Source: Methylocapsa sp. S129
GTDB lineage: Bacteria > Pseudomonadota > Alphaproteobacteria > Rhizobiales > Beijerinckiaceae
DNA: 64,000 bases
NCBI RefSeq assembly: GCF_009765995.1
Contig: NZ_LMUI01000030.1
Location: forward strand, 1 to 64,000
Direction: 5' to 3'
The notes under the pieces were generated by a model. That model made no database searches. It was not told where the DNA came from and worked only from the letters and a program-made list of their open reading frames with translations. Within the stretch, counting starts at the first letter, position 1. Each line of letters begins with the position of its first letter. The translations under genes and the position numbers were made by a program. Positions 25,707-34,343 of the stretch are shown piece by piece.

Positions 25707-25853
25707 CTTCTCCCGTTCGCGGGAGAAGGTGGCCCGACGAAGTCGGGTCGGATGAGGGCCTCAAAGCTGGGCGCCGCGAAAGAAGAGCTCCTTCACGCCG
25801 AAAGGCCCTCATCCGGCGCTGCGCGCCACCTTCTCCCGCGAAGCGGGAGAAGG
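25707..25853. repeat. Composite palindromic repeat (CTTCTCCCG family), copy 1
   Basis: Both ends are self-complementary (CTTCTCCCG...CGGGAGAAG) and the two halves are inverted relative to each other: hairpin, GGTGG, GGATGAGGGCC, centre, GGCCCTCATCCG, CCACC, hairpin. A second copy lies at 32421-32590 with a related centre (GCTCC...CACGCCGA). The element has no coding capacity and looks like a MITE or REP-type unit. Confidence 0.8.
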
Positions 25854-25875
25854 AATTCACGCCGCCACTGCCTTC

Positions 25876-26889
25876 TCAGCTCAGCGCCACGTTCAGCGCG
25901 CTCTCCGGCAATTCCTGGCCAAAGCAGCGCTGGTAGAATTCGGCGACCAGGGTGCGCTCCAGCTCGTCGCATTTGTTGAGGAAGGTGAGGCGGAAGGCGA
26001 AGCCGACGTCTTTGAAAATGTCGGCGTTTTCCGCCCAGGTGATCACGGTGCGCGGGCTCATCACGGTCGACAGATCGCCATTGACGAAGGCGTTGCGGGT
26101 GAGGTCGGCGACGCGCACCATTTTATTGATGATGTCGCGTCCGTCCTTGCGCGCGCGATGGTGCGGCGATTTGGCGAGCACGATGTCGACTTCCTTGTCA
26201 TGCGGCAGATAGTTCAGCGTCGCGACGATCGACCAGCGGTCCATCTGGCCCTGGTTGATCTGCTGCGTGCCGTGATAGAGCCCGGAGGTGTCGCCAAGGC
26301 CGACCGTGTTGGCGGTGGCGAACAGCCGGAACGCCGGATGCGGGCGGATGACGCGGCGCTGATCGAGCAACGTCAGGCGTCCGGACACTTCGAGCACGCG
26401 CTGGATGACGAACATCACGTCGGGGCGGCCCGCGTCATATTCGTCGAAACACAAAGCGATATTGTTCTGGATCGCCCAGGGCAGAATGCCGTCGCGAAAC
26501 TCGGTGATCTGCTTGCCGTCCTTGAGGACGATCGCATCCTTGCCGACGAGATCGATGCGCGAAACGTGGCTGTCCAGATTGATGCGCACCAGCGGCCAGT
26601 TGAGGCGCGCGGCGACCTGCTCGATATGGGTCGATTTGCCGGTGCCGTGGTAGCCGGTGATCATGACGCGGCGGTTGAACGCGAAGCCCGCGAGAATGGC
26701 GAGCGTGGTGTCGCGATCGAAGAGATAATCGGGGTCGAAATCGGGCACATGCTCGTCGGGCGCGGAATAGGCGGGCGCCTCCATATCCGAGTCGATGCCG
26801 AATGTTTTACGCACGGACACACGCGTGTCGGGCGGCCCCGGGATGGCGCCGGCCGTTTCGCTCTGCGATTGCGATAATGCGACTTTCAT
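25876..26889 (-). CDS. cobS: Cobaltochelatase subunit CobS
   Basis: A 337-residue AAA+ ATPase. Walker A is GYHGTGKST (79-87), the Walker B region is [11 protein letters not shown], and [20 protein letters not shown] with [15 protein letters not shown] is the CobS signature. It hydrolyses ATP to drive cobalt insertion with CobT and CobN. ATG 26889 has GGAGG 4 bases upstream. The next gene on the same strand is the flavin reductase and then cobT, so the cobST pair has been separated by about 0.8 kb. Confidence 0.95.
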   Translation of the reverse strand: MKVALSQSQSETAGAIPGPPDTRVSVRKTFGIDSDMEAPAYSAPDEHVPDFDPDYLFDRDTTLAILAGFAFNRRVMITGYHGTGKSTHIEQVAARLNWPLVRINLDSHVSRIDLVGKDAIVLKDGKQITEFRDGILPWAIQNNIALCFDEYDAGRPDVMFVIQRVLEVSGRLTLLDQRRVIRPHPAFRLFATANTVGLGDTSGLYHGTQQINQGQMDRWSIVATLNYLPHDKEVDIVLAKSPHHRARKDGRDIINKMVRVADLTRNAFVNGDLSTVMSPRTVITWAENADIFKDVGFAFRLTFLNKCDELERTLVAEFYQRCFGQELPESALNVALS

Positions 26890-27020
26890 CAATCCTCCGT
26901 TCCCGCCCGGCGAGCGGGCAGGGCCTCAAGCATTATAAAGACATCCCGCCTTGCGGCGAAAGGCCGATAGCCGTCCATCGATGAAGGACAGTTTGGGGCC
27001 ATAACAAGCTGGCGCTCACC

Positions 27021-27611
27021 TCAGACCAGCTTGTTCGATCTGAGGTAATTATAGGCCTGAATGATCTCGCGCAATTTTTCTTCCGACGACCGGTCCCCGC
27101 CATTGGCGTCGGGATGGTGGCGTTTCACCAGTTCCTTGTATCGGGCCTTGATGGCCGCCTCATCGGCGCGCGCGTCGAGGTCGAGCGCGCCAAGCGCCTT
27201 GAGCGCGAGAATGTTATAACGCGGCTCATGCTTGTATTTACGTCCGACGCCCCGGCGGCGGGAGACGCGCGCCTCGCCGAACATCGTTTCGTCACTTGGC
27301 TCGGGACCGGGACGCGAGCCGCGCCGGGCGCCAAGCGGCCAGGTAGGCCGATGGCCGACGATGTCGTCTTTCTGGAATTTGGCGAGCGCTTCGTCGTTCA
27401 TGCCCCTGAAATAATCGTAGGTCGCGTTATATTCGCGCACATGATCCTTGCAGAACGAAAAATATTGGCCTTCGCGCTCGCGCCCCATAGGGGCGCGAAA
27501 AACGCCTTCGGCCTTGCATCCCGGGTGATTGCAAGGCACGACGACAGGATCGGCGGCCTGCGGCGCTGATTTCACACGGATTCGATCGAATAAACGCGAA
27601 TTGAGATTCAT
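27021..27611 (-). CDS. J-domain protein (DnaJ-like)
   Basis: A 196-residue protein with a C-terminal J domain (about 135-196) containing the HPD tripeptide in KRHHPDANGGD and ending IIQAYNYLRSNKL. The N-terminal region holds a small cysteine/histidine cluster (CNHPGCKAEG...FCKDH) that may bind zinc. J-domain proteins stimulate DnaK ATPase; the client is unknown. Its position between cobS and divergent bolA is typical of Rhizobiales. ATG 27611 is chosen because the conserved sequence begins there. Confidence 0.88.
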   Translation of the reverse strand: MNLNSRLFDRIRVKSAPQAADPVVVPCNHPGCKAEGVFRAPMGREREGQYFSFCKDHVREYNATYDYFRGMNDEALAKFQKDDIVGHRPTWPLGARRGSRPGPEPSDETMFGEARVSRRRGVGRKYKHEPRYNILALKALGALDLDARADEAAIKARYKELVKRHHPDANGGDRSSEEKLREIIQAYNYLRSNKLV

Positions 27612-27761
27612 TCTGGCGACCTTAAGAGGCCGCCGACCGAGCGGCAAGCCCGTATTCTTATCAAGCGAAGCAGATAAAATTCACGTGAAGACAATGCGAC
27701 ACAGAAAATTCGGCGCGGAGCGCGCCAATCCCGCGCCATATACGAGAGATAAGGCAGACGC

Positions 27762-28031
27762 ATGAACACCGAGGCCCGCATCAAAGAAAAGCTGGAAGCC
27801 GGGCTCGAACCGATCAGGCTCGAGGTCGCCGACGAATCGCATCTTCACGCCGGCCATAGCGGCGCGCGCGCGGGCGGTGAGACCCATTACCGCATTAAGG
27901 TGGCGTCGGCTCGCTTCTCCGGCAAGGGGCGGGTCGAGCGCCATCGCATGGTTTATGCGCTGCTCGCCGATGAAATCGCTGGCGGCGTTCATGCGCTCGC
28001 CCTGCAAACGCTGGCGCCGAGCGAGACGTGA
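27762..28031 (+). CDS. bolA: BolA family protein
   Basis: An 89-residue BolA protein: IKEKLEAGLEPIRLEVADES, the conserved HAGH segment, HYRIKVASARFSGKGRVERH and a C-terminal HALALQTLAP. BolA proteins pair with monothiol glutaredoxins to handle iron-sulfur clusters. It is divergent from the J-domain gene across about 150 bases, and its stop overlaps the next GTG start (GTGA), giving a two-gene operon. Confidence 0.93.
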   Translation: MNTEARIKEKLEAGLEPIRLEVADESHLHAGHSGARAGGETHYRIKVASARFSGKGRVERHRMVYALLADEIAGGVHALALQTLAPSET

Positions 28032-28600
28032 GCGACGCGCAAGCGCCGACGGCATTGGGACCCTATTCCTTCACGCTGACGCCGGAGGAGGCAAAGACCG
28101 CCGCTTCGCGCGCCGGCTTGCGTTCGGTTTTGGCCGGGCGCCTGTCGCGCAATCATGTGGCGCCGCTGGTCGCGTTTGCGCTTTTCGTCGCCTTTGTCGT
28201 CATCTTGACCCTGACCGGCCTGATCGCCCGGCGCTTTGGCGAAGGGGCGCTGATTCTCGCCGCGATCGCCTTCATGGCGGCCCGCATGGCCGCGCATTGG
28301 CGCCTGCGCGGCGCGCAAAAGAGCAATCTGGCCGCGATGACCGCTTTACAGGAGGCCGGCCAGGTCGTCGTCAGGCTCGATGATTCGGGTCTGCGCATGG
28401 AGAGCGCCGGCGGGTCTCGCCAATTTGCTTTCGCCGATTGCGACGAGGCCGAGGAGGCCGGCGGCATCATTTATCTCTGGCGCCGCCAGGGCGCGCCCGC
28501 GTTCATTCCGGCGCATGCCTTCGCAGGCGATCAGGCCGCGCAGGAATTTCTCGCTTTCCTTCGCGACGGTATCAGACGCGCCGCCAGGCGCCAGGCCTAG
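28028..28600 (+). CDS. YcxB-like membrane protein, hypothetical
   Basis: A 190-residue protein with two transmembrane segments (about 44-65 and 72-88) and a C-terminal beta-rich domain (VVVRLDDSGLRMESAGGSRQ, FADCDEAEEAGGIIYLW). This layout matches the YcxB-like family, whose function is not known. It starts with GTG 28028 overlapping the bolA stop by 4 bases. It converges with the L,D-transpeptidase gene. Confidence 0.65.
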   Translation: MSDAQAPTALGPYSFTLTPEEAKTAASRAGLRSVLAGRLSRNHVAPLVAFALFVAFVVILTLTGLIARRFGEGALILAAIAFMAARMAAHWRLRGAQKSNLAAMTALQEAGQVVVRLDDSGLRMESAGGSRQFAFADCDEAEEAGGIIYLWRRQGAPAFIPAHAFAGDQAAQEFLAFLRDGIRRAARRQA

Positions 28601-28622
28601 CGCGCAGCCTCGCTTCCCTTAT

Positions 28623-30044
28623 TTATTGCGAAGGCGCGGCGGCCAGAGCCAGCGTGCCCGGGGCAGGTTTGAGCTGGGTGGGCCGCGCGGCGAAGCTCTG
28701 GACTTTTAGCGAGGCTTGCGGCTTGCTTGCCGAATCGTTGGCTGCGTTGCGGCGCGGCGGCAGCGGCACGTCGGAGGGGACGGGCTGCGCCGGCTCATAG
28801 ACTTTCACGGCGCTGGACGCATCGGCGGCGTCGCCGCCGAAGCTCAACCACTTCTTGACGAAGGACTGACTGGCGTCGGTGGCGCCGCCCACGAGCCCGA
28901 CCGGCGAAAGCGGCGAACCGGCAGGCGTCGCATCAGACGAAGCGGGCGCTTGCGCGACCATTGTCTGGGCCGGAGCGCTTGCGACGACGGGCGCTGCGCC
29001 AACGTGCTGCGCCTGCGTTGCTTCCGCGACCTTGACGACTGTGGGAACCGGCTGGCCGGTCTTGTCGTCAAGCACCACTTCGGTCGGGCTGGCCGTGATG
29101 GCGTCCGGACGGCTGACGTCGCCCTTCTGGCCGATGAACGAGGGGTTCTGGCCGCCGTCGTCATAGACGAGCTCGATCGGCTTGACGCCCTGCGCGACCA
29201 ATTGGGCGACAGCCGCGTCGTCGCGCGCCTGTTTGGCCGCGACATCCGCCTCCACCTGCTCGTCGCGATGCAGGGCCGGGCAAGTTCCGGTCGGATTGGA
29301 ATCGCCAACATTCGGCGCGCCAAAGACGTAACGCTTGGCGCAAACGCCGACCTGCGGCTCGGCTTTCGTGACTTCGAAATGATCGGAGCCGTTTTTCAAT
29401 TGCTTCCAGAAGTCGATGTTGGGGTCGAGCCGATGTTTGGCCAGATTCTCAGCCGTCATGTGGAAGGGATAGGACTGCATCTGGATTTCGCGCTGGCCGC
29501 CGTTGAAGGCGTCGCGCGCGATCGCGTAGATCTCGGCGATCTGGGCGTCGGTCATCGAGAAACAGCCGGCCGACGAACAGGCGCCATGCACCATGATCGT
29601 GCCGCCGGTGCGTCCGAACGCGCGATCATAGGCGTTGGGATAGCCGACGTTGAACGAGAGATAATAATTCGAATTCGGGTTCATCTGGCCCGGCGTGATC
29701 GGATAGAATCCTTCCGGCACCTGGCGATCGCCCTCGCGCGTCTTGGGGCCGAGTTGGCCCGACCAGCGGCACATCGGATAGGTCTTCAAGAGCGCATAGC
29801 GCCCGTCGGTCTTCATCTTCCAGATTTCGAATTCCGCTTCCTTCTTATAGGTGCGGATGAGGACGGGCGAAGAGGTCGCCGTGTCCATCTGCTGCATCAG
29901 CGCGATTGTCTGGGGCGGAATCGGCGACAAAGAACGCCCCGAACCACCCGCGAGCTGGTCGCCATCGCAACCGGCCAGCATCGCCGCAAGCGAAGCGGCC
30001 AACGCGAAGGCCGCCAACCTTGATCCCCAAAAGCTTCTCGTCAT
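28623..30044 (-). CDS. YafK-like L,D-transpeptidase lipoprotein
   Basis: A 473-residue predicted lipoprotein (lipobox LAGC, Cys26). The catalytic domain (about 55-225) carries the YafK/ErfK motif MVHGACSSAGCFSM, with His153 and nucleophile Cys161. A cysteine-containing region (VGVCAKRYVFG) follows, then about 200 residues of Ala/Pro/Val-rich low-complexity sequence. YafK (DpaA) removes Lpp-type lipoproteins from peptidoglycan in Escherichia coli; here the reaction is inferred only from family. The upstream ATG-extended frame is rejected in favour of 30044. Confidence 0.85.
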   Translation of the reverse strand: MTRSFWGSRLAAFALAASLAAMLAGCDGDQLAGGSGRSLSPIPPQTIALMQQMDTATSSPVLIRTYKKEAEFEIWKMKTDGRYALLKTYPMCRWSGQLGPKTREGDRQVPEGFYPITPGQMNPNSNYYLSFNVGYPNAYDRAFGRTGGTIMVHGACSSAGCFSMTDAQIAEIYAIARDAFNGGQREIQMQSYPFHMTAENLAKHRLDPNIDFWKQLKNGSDHFEVTKAEPQVGVCAKRYVFGAPNVGDSNPTGTCPALHRDEQVEADVAAKQARDDAAVAQLVAQGVKPIELVYDDGGQNPSFIGQKGDVSRPDAITASPTEVVLDDKTGQPVPTVVKVAEATQAQHVGAAPVVASAPAQTMVAQAPASSDATPAGSPLSPVGLVGGATDASQSFVKKWLSFGGDAADASSAVKVYEPAQPVPSDVPLPPRRNAANDSASKPQASLKVQSFAARPTQLKPAPGTLALAAAPSQ

Positions 30045-30259
30045 TGTTTCACTGCTCTCGGCGCCCGCTTGAGCGGGCCATTGCGTCAATGTTCACCCTG
30101 CCGGAGTTAATGCTCTTATCCTTTCCGGGAGCTTACTGCAAACGCCCCGGTCGTGGGAATATGGTGAAGGTTCCGTTAAGCGCGATTGTCCCCGCTTGGG
30201 GTCTTTTGACGAAGCAGGATTTTTACGGAAAACCGCGCGATGCTTTTCCGAAATCCTGC

Positions 30260-31213
30260 CTAGATTTTTCGGCCAATGCTGAGGAATTTCGCGGCGCGCG
30301 CGTCGCGCACCTGATCGCGCGACATATTGCCCATCTGCTCGAGCGCGCCGGCGATCGCAGCGCCCGTGGCGACGATCGCGGCCTGGGGATCGCGATGGGC
30401 GCCGCCGAGCGGCTCCGCGATGATCCCGTCGATAATGCCAAATTTCAGCAGATCCTGCGCGGTGATCTTCATATTGGTCGCCGCGTCCTGGGCCCGCGAA
30501 GAATCGCGCCACAGGATCGAGGCCGAGGCTTCGGGCGAAGCGACGGTATAGATGGAATGCTCCAGCATCAGCACTTTGTTGGCGGTGGCGATCGCCACCG
30601 CGCCGCCCGAGCCGCCTTCGCCGACGATGACGGCGACATTGGGCACGCCGAGCGACAGGCACATGTCGGTTGAACGCGCGATCGCCTCGGCCTGGCCGCG
30701 CTCTTCGGCGTCGATGCCAGGAAAGGCGCCGGCGGTGTCGACAAGGGAGATGACCGGCAGGTCGAAACGGTCGGCCAGCTCCATCAGGCGCGCCGCCTTG
30801 CGATAACCCTCGGGGCGCGCCATGCCGAAATTATGGCGTAGGCGGCTGGCGGTGTCCTCGCCCTTTTCCTGGCCGATCAGGCAGACCGAGCGGCCGCGAA
30901 ACCGACCGAGGCCGCCGACGATCGCCTCATCCTCGGAAAACTTTCTATCGCCGGCGAGCGGCGTGAAATCCTCAATCAGTCCCTTGATGTAATCGTGGAA
31001 ATGGGGGCGCCCCTGAACGCGAGCGACTTGCGTTTTCTGCCAGGGGGTCAGCGCGGTATAGAGATCGGTCAAGGCTTTGGCGGATTTGGCCTCCAGCTTG
31101 CCGATCTCTTCAAGGATGGCCGGCGAATCCCCCTTTGCGGCGAGGGCGCGCAATTCGTCGATCCTCGCGTCAATTTCGGCGACCGGCGTTTCAAAATCGA
31201 GATAGCTGCGCAT
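30260..31213 (-). CDS. accA: Acetyl-CoA carboxylase carboxyltransferase subunit alpha
   Basis: A 317-residue AccA, half of the carboxyltransferase that forms malonyl-CoA from acetyl-CoA and carboxybiotin at the start of fatty-acid synthesis. It opens with YLDFETPVAEIDARI, and carries RPHFHDYI, GRSVCLIGQEKGEDT, ISLVDTAGAFPGIDAEERGQ, EGGSGGAVAI and EASASILWRDSS. Length and sequence are normal. AAGGG precedes ATG 31213. It follows xerD after about 75 bases on the same strand. Confidence 0.97.
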   Translation of the reverse strand: MRSYLDFETPVAEIDARIDELRALAAKGDSPAILEEIGKLEAKSAKALTDLYTALTPWQKTQVARVQGRPHFHDYIKGLIEDFTPLAGDRKFSEDEAIVGGLGRFRGRSVCLIGQEKGEDTASRLRHNFGMARPEGYRKAARLMELADRFDLPVISLVDTAGAFPGIDAEERGQAEAIARSTDMCLSLGVPNVAVIVGEGGSGGAVAIATANKVLMLEHSIYTVASPEASASILWRDSSRAQDAATNMKITAQDLLKFGIIDGIIAEPLGGAHRDPQAAIVATGAAIAGALEQMGNMSRDQVRDARAAKFLSIGRKI

Positions 31214-31287
31214 TGGCCCTTAACAAAACCGACCCCTGGAGGGCGCGCTTAAGTGGCGGCAAGGGGCGGGGAAGTCAAGGCGGGACG

Positions 31288-32232
31288 CTACTCATCCCCC
31301 AGCGGGTGCAGGTCGCGCACCATCGCCTTGGCGCGTTCGTCGAGCACATGGGTGTAAATCTGCGTCGTCGAAATATCGGCATGGCCGAGCAGGTCCTGGA
31401 CCACCCGGAGATCGGCGCCGTTTTGCAGGAGATGGCTGGCGAAGGCGTGGCGCAGCACATGCGGGCTGATGCGCGACGCGGATATGCCGGCGGCGGCGGC
31501 CAGAACCTTGAGCTCGCGCGCGAAGGCCTGGCGGGTGAGATGGCCGCTCTCGCTATCGGCGGGAAACAGCCAAGGGCTTTTGGCGGCGCCGGGCGCGCGT
31601 TCCTCCAGCATGGCGCGATAGATGTTGATCGCCGCGCGCGCCGGTTCGGAAATCGGAACGAGCCGCTCCTTGGCGCCCTTGCCGCGCACGCCGATCAGCG
31701 GCTCGCGCGACCGCGCCGTCGATTTGGGCAGGCCCAGCAGTTCGGAGACGCGCAGGCCCGAGCCATAGAGCAGCTCGACCAGACAAGACAGGCGGACGGC
31801 CCGCAAACGCTCCGCCGCGGGGCGTCCTTCCACATCGAGACCTTCGCGCGCGACGGTCAGCAATTTATCGACTTCTATGACGCTCAGGACTTTGGGGATC
31901 GGGCGTCCTCGGCGCGGTCCTTCGATCGCCATGGTCGGATCGTCGGTCCGGCGTCCTTCGAGATAAAGGTGCTTATGGAATTGGCGCACCGAGGAGAGTT
32001 GGCGCGCCAGGCTTGAGGCCTTCAGGCCCGCCGCGCCGCGATGGGCGAGGAAGGCGCGCGCGTCGTCGCTCGACGCTTTCAGTGGATCGACGCCTCTGCC
32101 GGCCAGAAACGCCGAATAATCCTCAAGGTCGCGCCGATAGGCCTCGATCGTGTTGCGGCTCGCCGCGCGCTCGGCGGCGATCGCCTCGAGAAAGGCTTCG
32201 ATGAGACGGCGGCTCGGGCTGGGGGTTTTCAT
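31288..32232 (-). CDS. xerD: Tyrosine recombinase XerD
   Basis: A 314-residue tyrosine recombinase. The core-binding N-terminal domain is about 1-105. Catalytic residues appear in ELLYGSGLRVSELL (Arg), ISPHVLRHAFASHLL (His, Arg), LLGHADISTTQIYTH (His and the Tyr nucleophile). With XerC and FtsK it resolves chromosome dimers at dif. The assignment to XerD rather than an element integrase rests on length, neighbours (accA, ruv) and the absence of an attachment site. It follows a 47-codon membrane-protein gene by 4 bases. Confidence 0.9.
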   Translation of the reverse strand: MKTPSPSRRLIEAFLEAIAAERAASRNTIEAYRRDLEDYSAFLAGRGVDPLKASSDDARAFLAHRGAAGLKASSLARQLSSVRQFHKHLYLEGRRTDDPTMAIEGPRRGRPIPKVLSVIEVDKLLTVAREGLDVEGRPAAERLRAVRLSCLVELLYGSGLRVSELLGLPKSTARSREPLIGVRGKGAKERLVPISEPARAAINIYRAMLEERAPGAAKSPWLFPADSESGHLTRQAFARELKVLAAAAGISASRISPHVLRHAFASHLLQNGADLRVVQDLLGHADISTTQIYTHVLDERAKAMVRDLHPLGDE

Positions 32233-32236
32233 GCGT

Positions 32237-32380
32237 TCATTTCGGCGGCTTGGGCAGGGCGATGGTCTGTGTCATTTCGCGCGGCTGTACCTTCACAAAA
32301 GCGACCAGCGCGACCATCCCGCCATAGATCAGCCCGGCGATGAGGGCGAGGACGAAGAGGAAGCGAAACAGGCTTGGCAA
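32237..32380 (-). CDS. Small single-pass membrane protein (47 aa)
   Basis: A short frame encoding LFRFLFVLALIAGLIYGG (transmembrane) followed by ALVAFVKVQPREMTQTIALP and a Pro/Lys end. Similar tiny proteins with a PRE(M/I) motif after the membrane span are found upstream of xerD in related genomes as far as I recall. The start is a TTG at 32380 with GGGGAC 6 bases upstream; the stop is 4 bases before xerD, implying cotranscription. Function unknown. Confidence 0.6.
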   Translation of the reverse strand: MPSLFRFLFVLALIAGLIYGGMVALVAFVKVQPREMTQTIALPKPPK

Positions 32381-32420
32381 GAAGAGTCCCCAGATCAATC
32401 AGTCGCACTGCCGCGCTTCC

Positions 32421-32590
32421 CTTCTCCCGCCTTCGGCGGGAGAAGGTGGCCCGACGAAGTCGGGTCGGATGAGGGCGGTTGCCCAGGACGCCGACCCGAA
32501 CAGCCGCTCCTTTTTCCGCACCGTCACGCCGACAGGCCCTCATCCGACCTCGCTTCGCGAGGCCACCTTCTCCCGCGAAGCGGGAGAAGG
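32421..32590. repeat. Composite palindromic repeat (CTTCTCCCG family), copy 2
   Basis: Same architecture as the copy at 25707-25853: terminal hairpins of CTTCTCCCG/CGGGAGAAG, GGTGG, GTCGGATGAGGG, a centre containing GCTCC and CACGCCGACAGG, then the inverted half. It lies between the 3' end of ruvB and the small membrane-protein gene upstream of xerD. The two centres are related but differ in length, so the copies are not identical recent duplicates. Confidence 0.8.
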
Positions 32591-32601
32591 AAATCGCAGC
32601 C

Positions 32602-33639
32602 TCATTCCTCTTCCTCGAACAATCCCGCCTGTAGCGCCTCGCGCGCGGGCTCTTTCAAGCCGAGATGCCGGAAGGCGTGGGTCGTCAGCAGGCGGCCGCG
32701 CGGCGTTCTTTGCACGAAGCCCTGCTGGATCAGATAGGGCTCGATGATTTCCTCGATCGCGTCGCGCGGCTCCGACAGCGCGGCGGCGATCGTCTCGACG
32801 CCGACCGGGCCGCCGCCAAAACTCAGGGCGATCGTGTCGAGATAGCGCCGGTCCATCTGGTCGAGGCCGATCGGATCGACATCGAGCAGGCGCAAGGCGC
32901 CGTCGGCGATGGCGCGCGTGACGCTGGCGGCGCCTTCGACGACGGCGAAATCGCGCACGCGGCGCAGCAGGCGTCCGGCGATGCGCGGCGTGCCGCGCGC
33001 GCGCCGCGCGATCTCATTGGCGCCGTCGTCGGCGAGCTGCAGGCCGATCACCCGCGCGCCGCGCCGCACGATGCTTTCCAGTTCCGGTACGGTGTAGAAG
33101 TTGAGCCGCACCGGAATGCCGAAACGATCGCGCAAAGGCGTGGTGAGCAGACCCGCCCTGGTCGTCGCGCCGATCAGCGTGAATTGCGCAAGATCGATCT
33201 TGACCGAACGCGCCGCCGGCCCCGCGCCGATGATCAGATCGAGTTGGAAATCCTCCATCGCGGGATAGAGAATTTCCTCGACCGCGGGATTGAGGCGATG
33301 GATTTCGTCGATGAACAAAACGTCGCGCGGCTCCAGATTGGTGAGCTGGGCGGCCAGATCCCCGGCTTTGGCGATCACCGGCCCCGAGGTCGAGCGGAAA
33401 TTGACGCCGAGCTCGCGCGCGACGATCTGCGCGAGCGTCGTCTTGCCGAGGCCCGGCGGGCCGACGAACAACACGTGATCCAACGCCTCGCCGCGCGTCT
33501 TGGCCGATTCGATGAAGACTTTCAGGTTCTTGCGCGCCGCCTCCTGGCCGGTGAAATCGGCGAGGACCTGCGGGCGCAGGGCGACATCGTCCTCAGGGCG
33601 CTTTTCGGCTGAGACGAGGCGGCGGGGGGGCGTGGTCAT
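32602..33639 (-). CDS. ruvB: Holliday junction branch-migration ATPase RuvB
   Basis: A 345-residue RuvB. The N-terminal [14 protein letters not shown], Walker [12 protein letters not shown], Walker [12 protein letters not shown], sensor [18 protein letters not shown] and C-terminal winged-helix [17 protein letters not shown] are all intact. RuvB hexamers drive branch migration with RuvA; RuvC then cleaves the junction. Unlike the usual ruvCAB order without gaps, 0.7 kb with a toxin-antitoxin pair separates it from ruvA, so it may have its own promoter. Confidence 0.97.
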   Translation of the reverse strand: MTTPPRRLVSAEKRPEDDVALRPQVLADFTGQEAARKNLKVFIESAKTRGEALDHVLFVGPPGLGKTTLAQIVARELGVNFRSTSGPVIAKAGDLAAQLTNLEPRDVLFIDEIHRLNPAVEEILYPAMEDFQLDLIIGAGPAARSVKIDLAQFTLIGATTRAGLLTTPLRDRFGIPVRLNFYTVPELESIVRRGARVIGLQLADDGANEIARRARGTPRIAGRLLRRVRDFAVVEGAASVTRAIADGALRLLDVDPIGLDQMDRRYLDTIALSFGGGPVGVETIAAALSEPRDAIEEIIEPYLIQQGFVQRTPRGRLLTTHAFRHLGLKEPAREALQAGLFEEEE

Positions 33640-33708
33640 GCTGTCCTCAAAGCGACCGGCTTAGCGCTTCTGCGCCGAGCCCCGGCGCAGGATTTGCGAG
33701 GGCGCCGA

Positions 33709-34089
33709 TCAAGGCGCACTCTTGGCGAAATGGACGACATGCGGCAAACCGGCGAAATGGGCGTCGCATGTCAGCAGGTCAGCGCCCGACTCGATGGCCG
33801 TCGCGTAGATGACTGCGTCCGCCATCGCTAGCGTGTGCGCGCGCGCGCAGTCGGCGGCGCGGGTTGCAAGACGCGTATCGAGTGGCGCGACGAGGCAGCC
33901 CATCGAGTAGGCGAGCAATTTGTCGGCGGCGTCTTCGCCGAAATGGCGTCGCGCCCATCGGACGAGTTCGTACTGCACCACAGTCGGCACGAGCCATTGA
34001 TCCTTGTTGGGAATCTGCGGCGCAAGCTGCTGCCCGAGGGGCGTGTCGCTGGTCCATTCGATCCAGGCGGACGTATCGACGACGCGCAT
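33709..34089 (-). CDS. PIN-domain toxin (VapC family)
   Basis: A 126-residue PIN-domain protein. Acidic active-site residues appear in RVVDTSAWIEW, VQYELVRWARRH, MADAVIYATA and LLTCDAHFAGL. It is a predicted RNA-cleaving toxin. ATG 34089 overlaps the antitoxin stop by one base (TGATG), a tight coupling. The pair sits between ruvB and ruvA on the same strand as the ruv genes. Confidence 0.87.
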   Translation of the reverse strand: MRVVDTSAWIEWTSDTPLGQQLAPQIPNKDQWLVPTVVQYELVRWARRHFGEDAADKLLAYSMGCLVAPLDTRLATRAADCARAHTLAMADAVIYATAIESGADLLTCDAHFAGLPHVVHFAKSAP

Positions 34090-34301
34090 CAATAGCGGTC
34101 ATTGCGGTCGCGATAGTCGCTGGTGTCGGCGCCCCGCGTGAGGCCGATCAGGTCTTTGGCCTCCGGTTCGGGAAGAAGCAGCACGCCCTCGCCTTTCGGA
34201 ATGACGACGAATTTCTGGCCGGCCCGCCAATGAAACCGCTGGCGGACTTCCTTAGGAATCGAAATTTGGAATTTTGGCGAAAGCGTGGTGGTGGCGGACA
34301 T
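34089..34301 (-). CDS. AbrB/MazE-type antitoxin
   Basis: A 70-residue protein with an N-terminal AbrB swapped-hairpin DNA-binding domain (LSPKFQISIPKEVRQRFHWR, AGQKFVVI) and an acidic, disordered tail (RGADTSDYRDRNDRY) expected to bind the toxin. GAGG lies upstream of ATG 34301. It should neutralise the PIN toxin and autoregulate the pair. Confidence 0.85.
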   Translation of the reverse strand: MSATTTLSPKFQISIPKEVRQRFHWRAGQKFVVIPKGEGVLLLPEPEAKDLIGLTRGADTSDYRDRNDRY

Positions 34302-34343
34302 CGTTTTACCTCATCTGTATCGACCAGAGTATCGTAAAATCGT

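Noticed and set aside
31288-32232. XerD gene considered as a phage or ICE integrase
   Set aside because: Its length, motifs and setting next to accA and ruv genes fit the chromosomal dimer-resolution recombinase.
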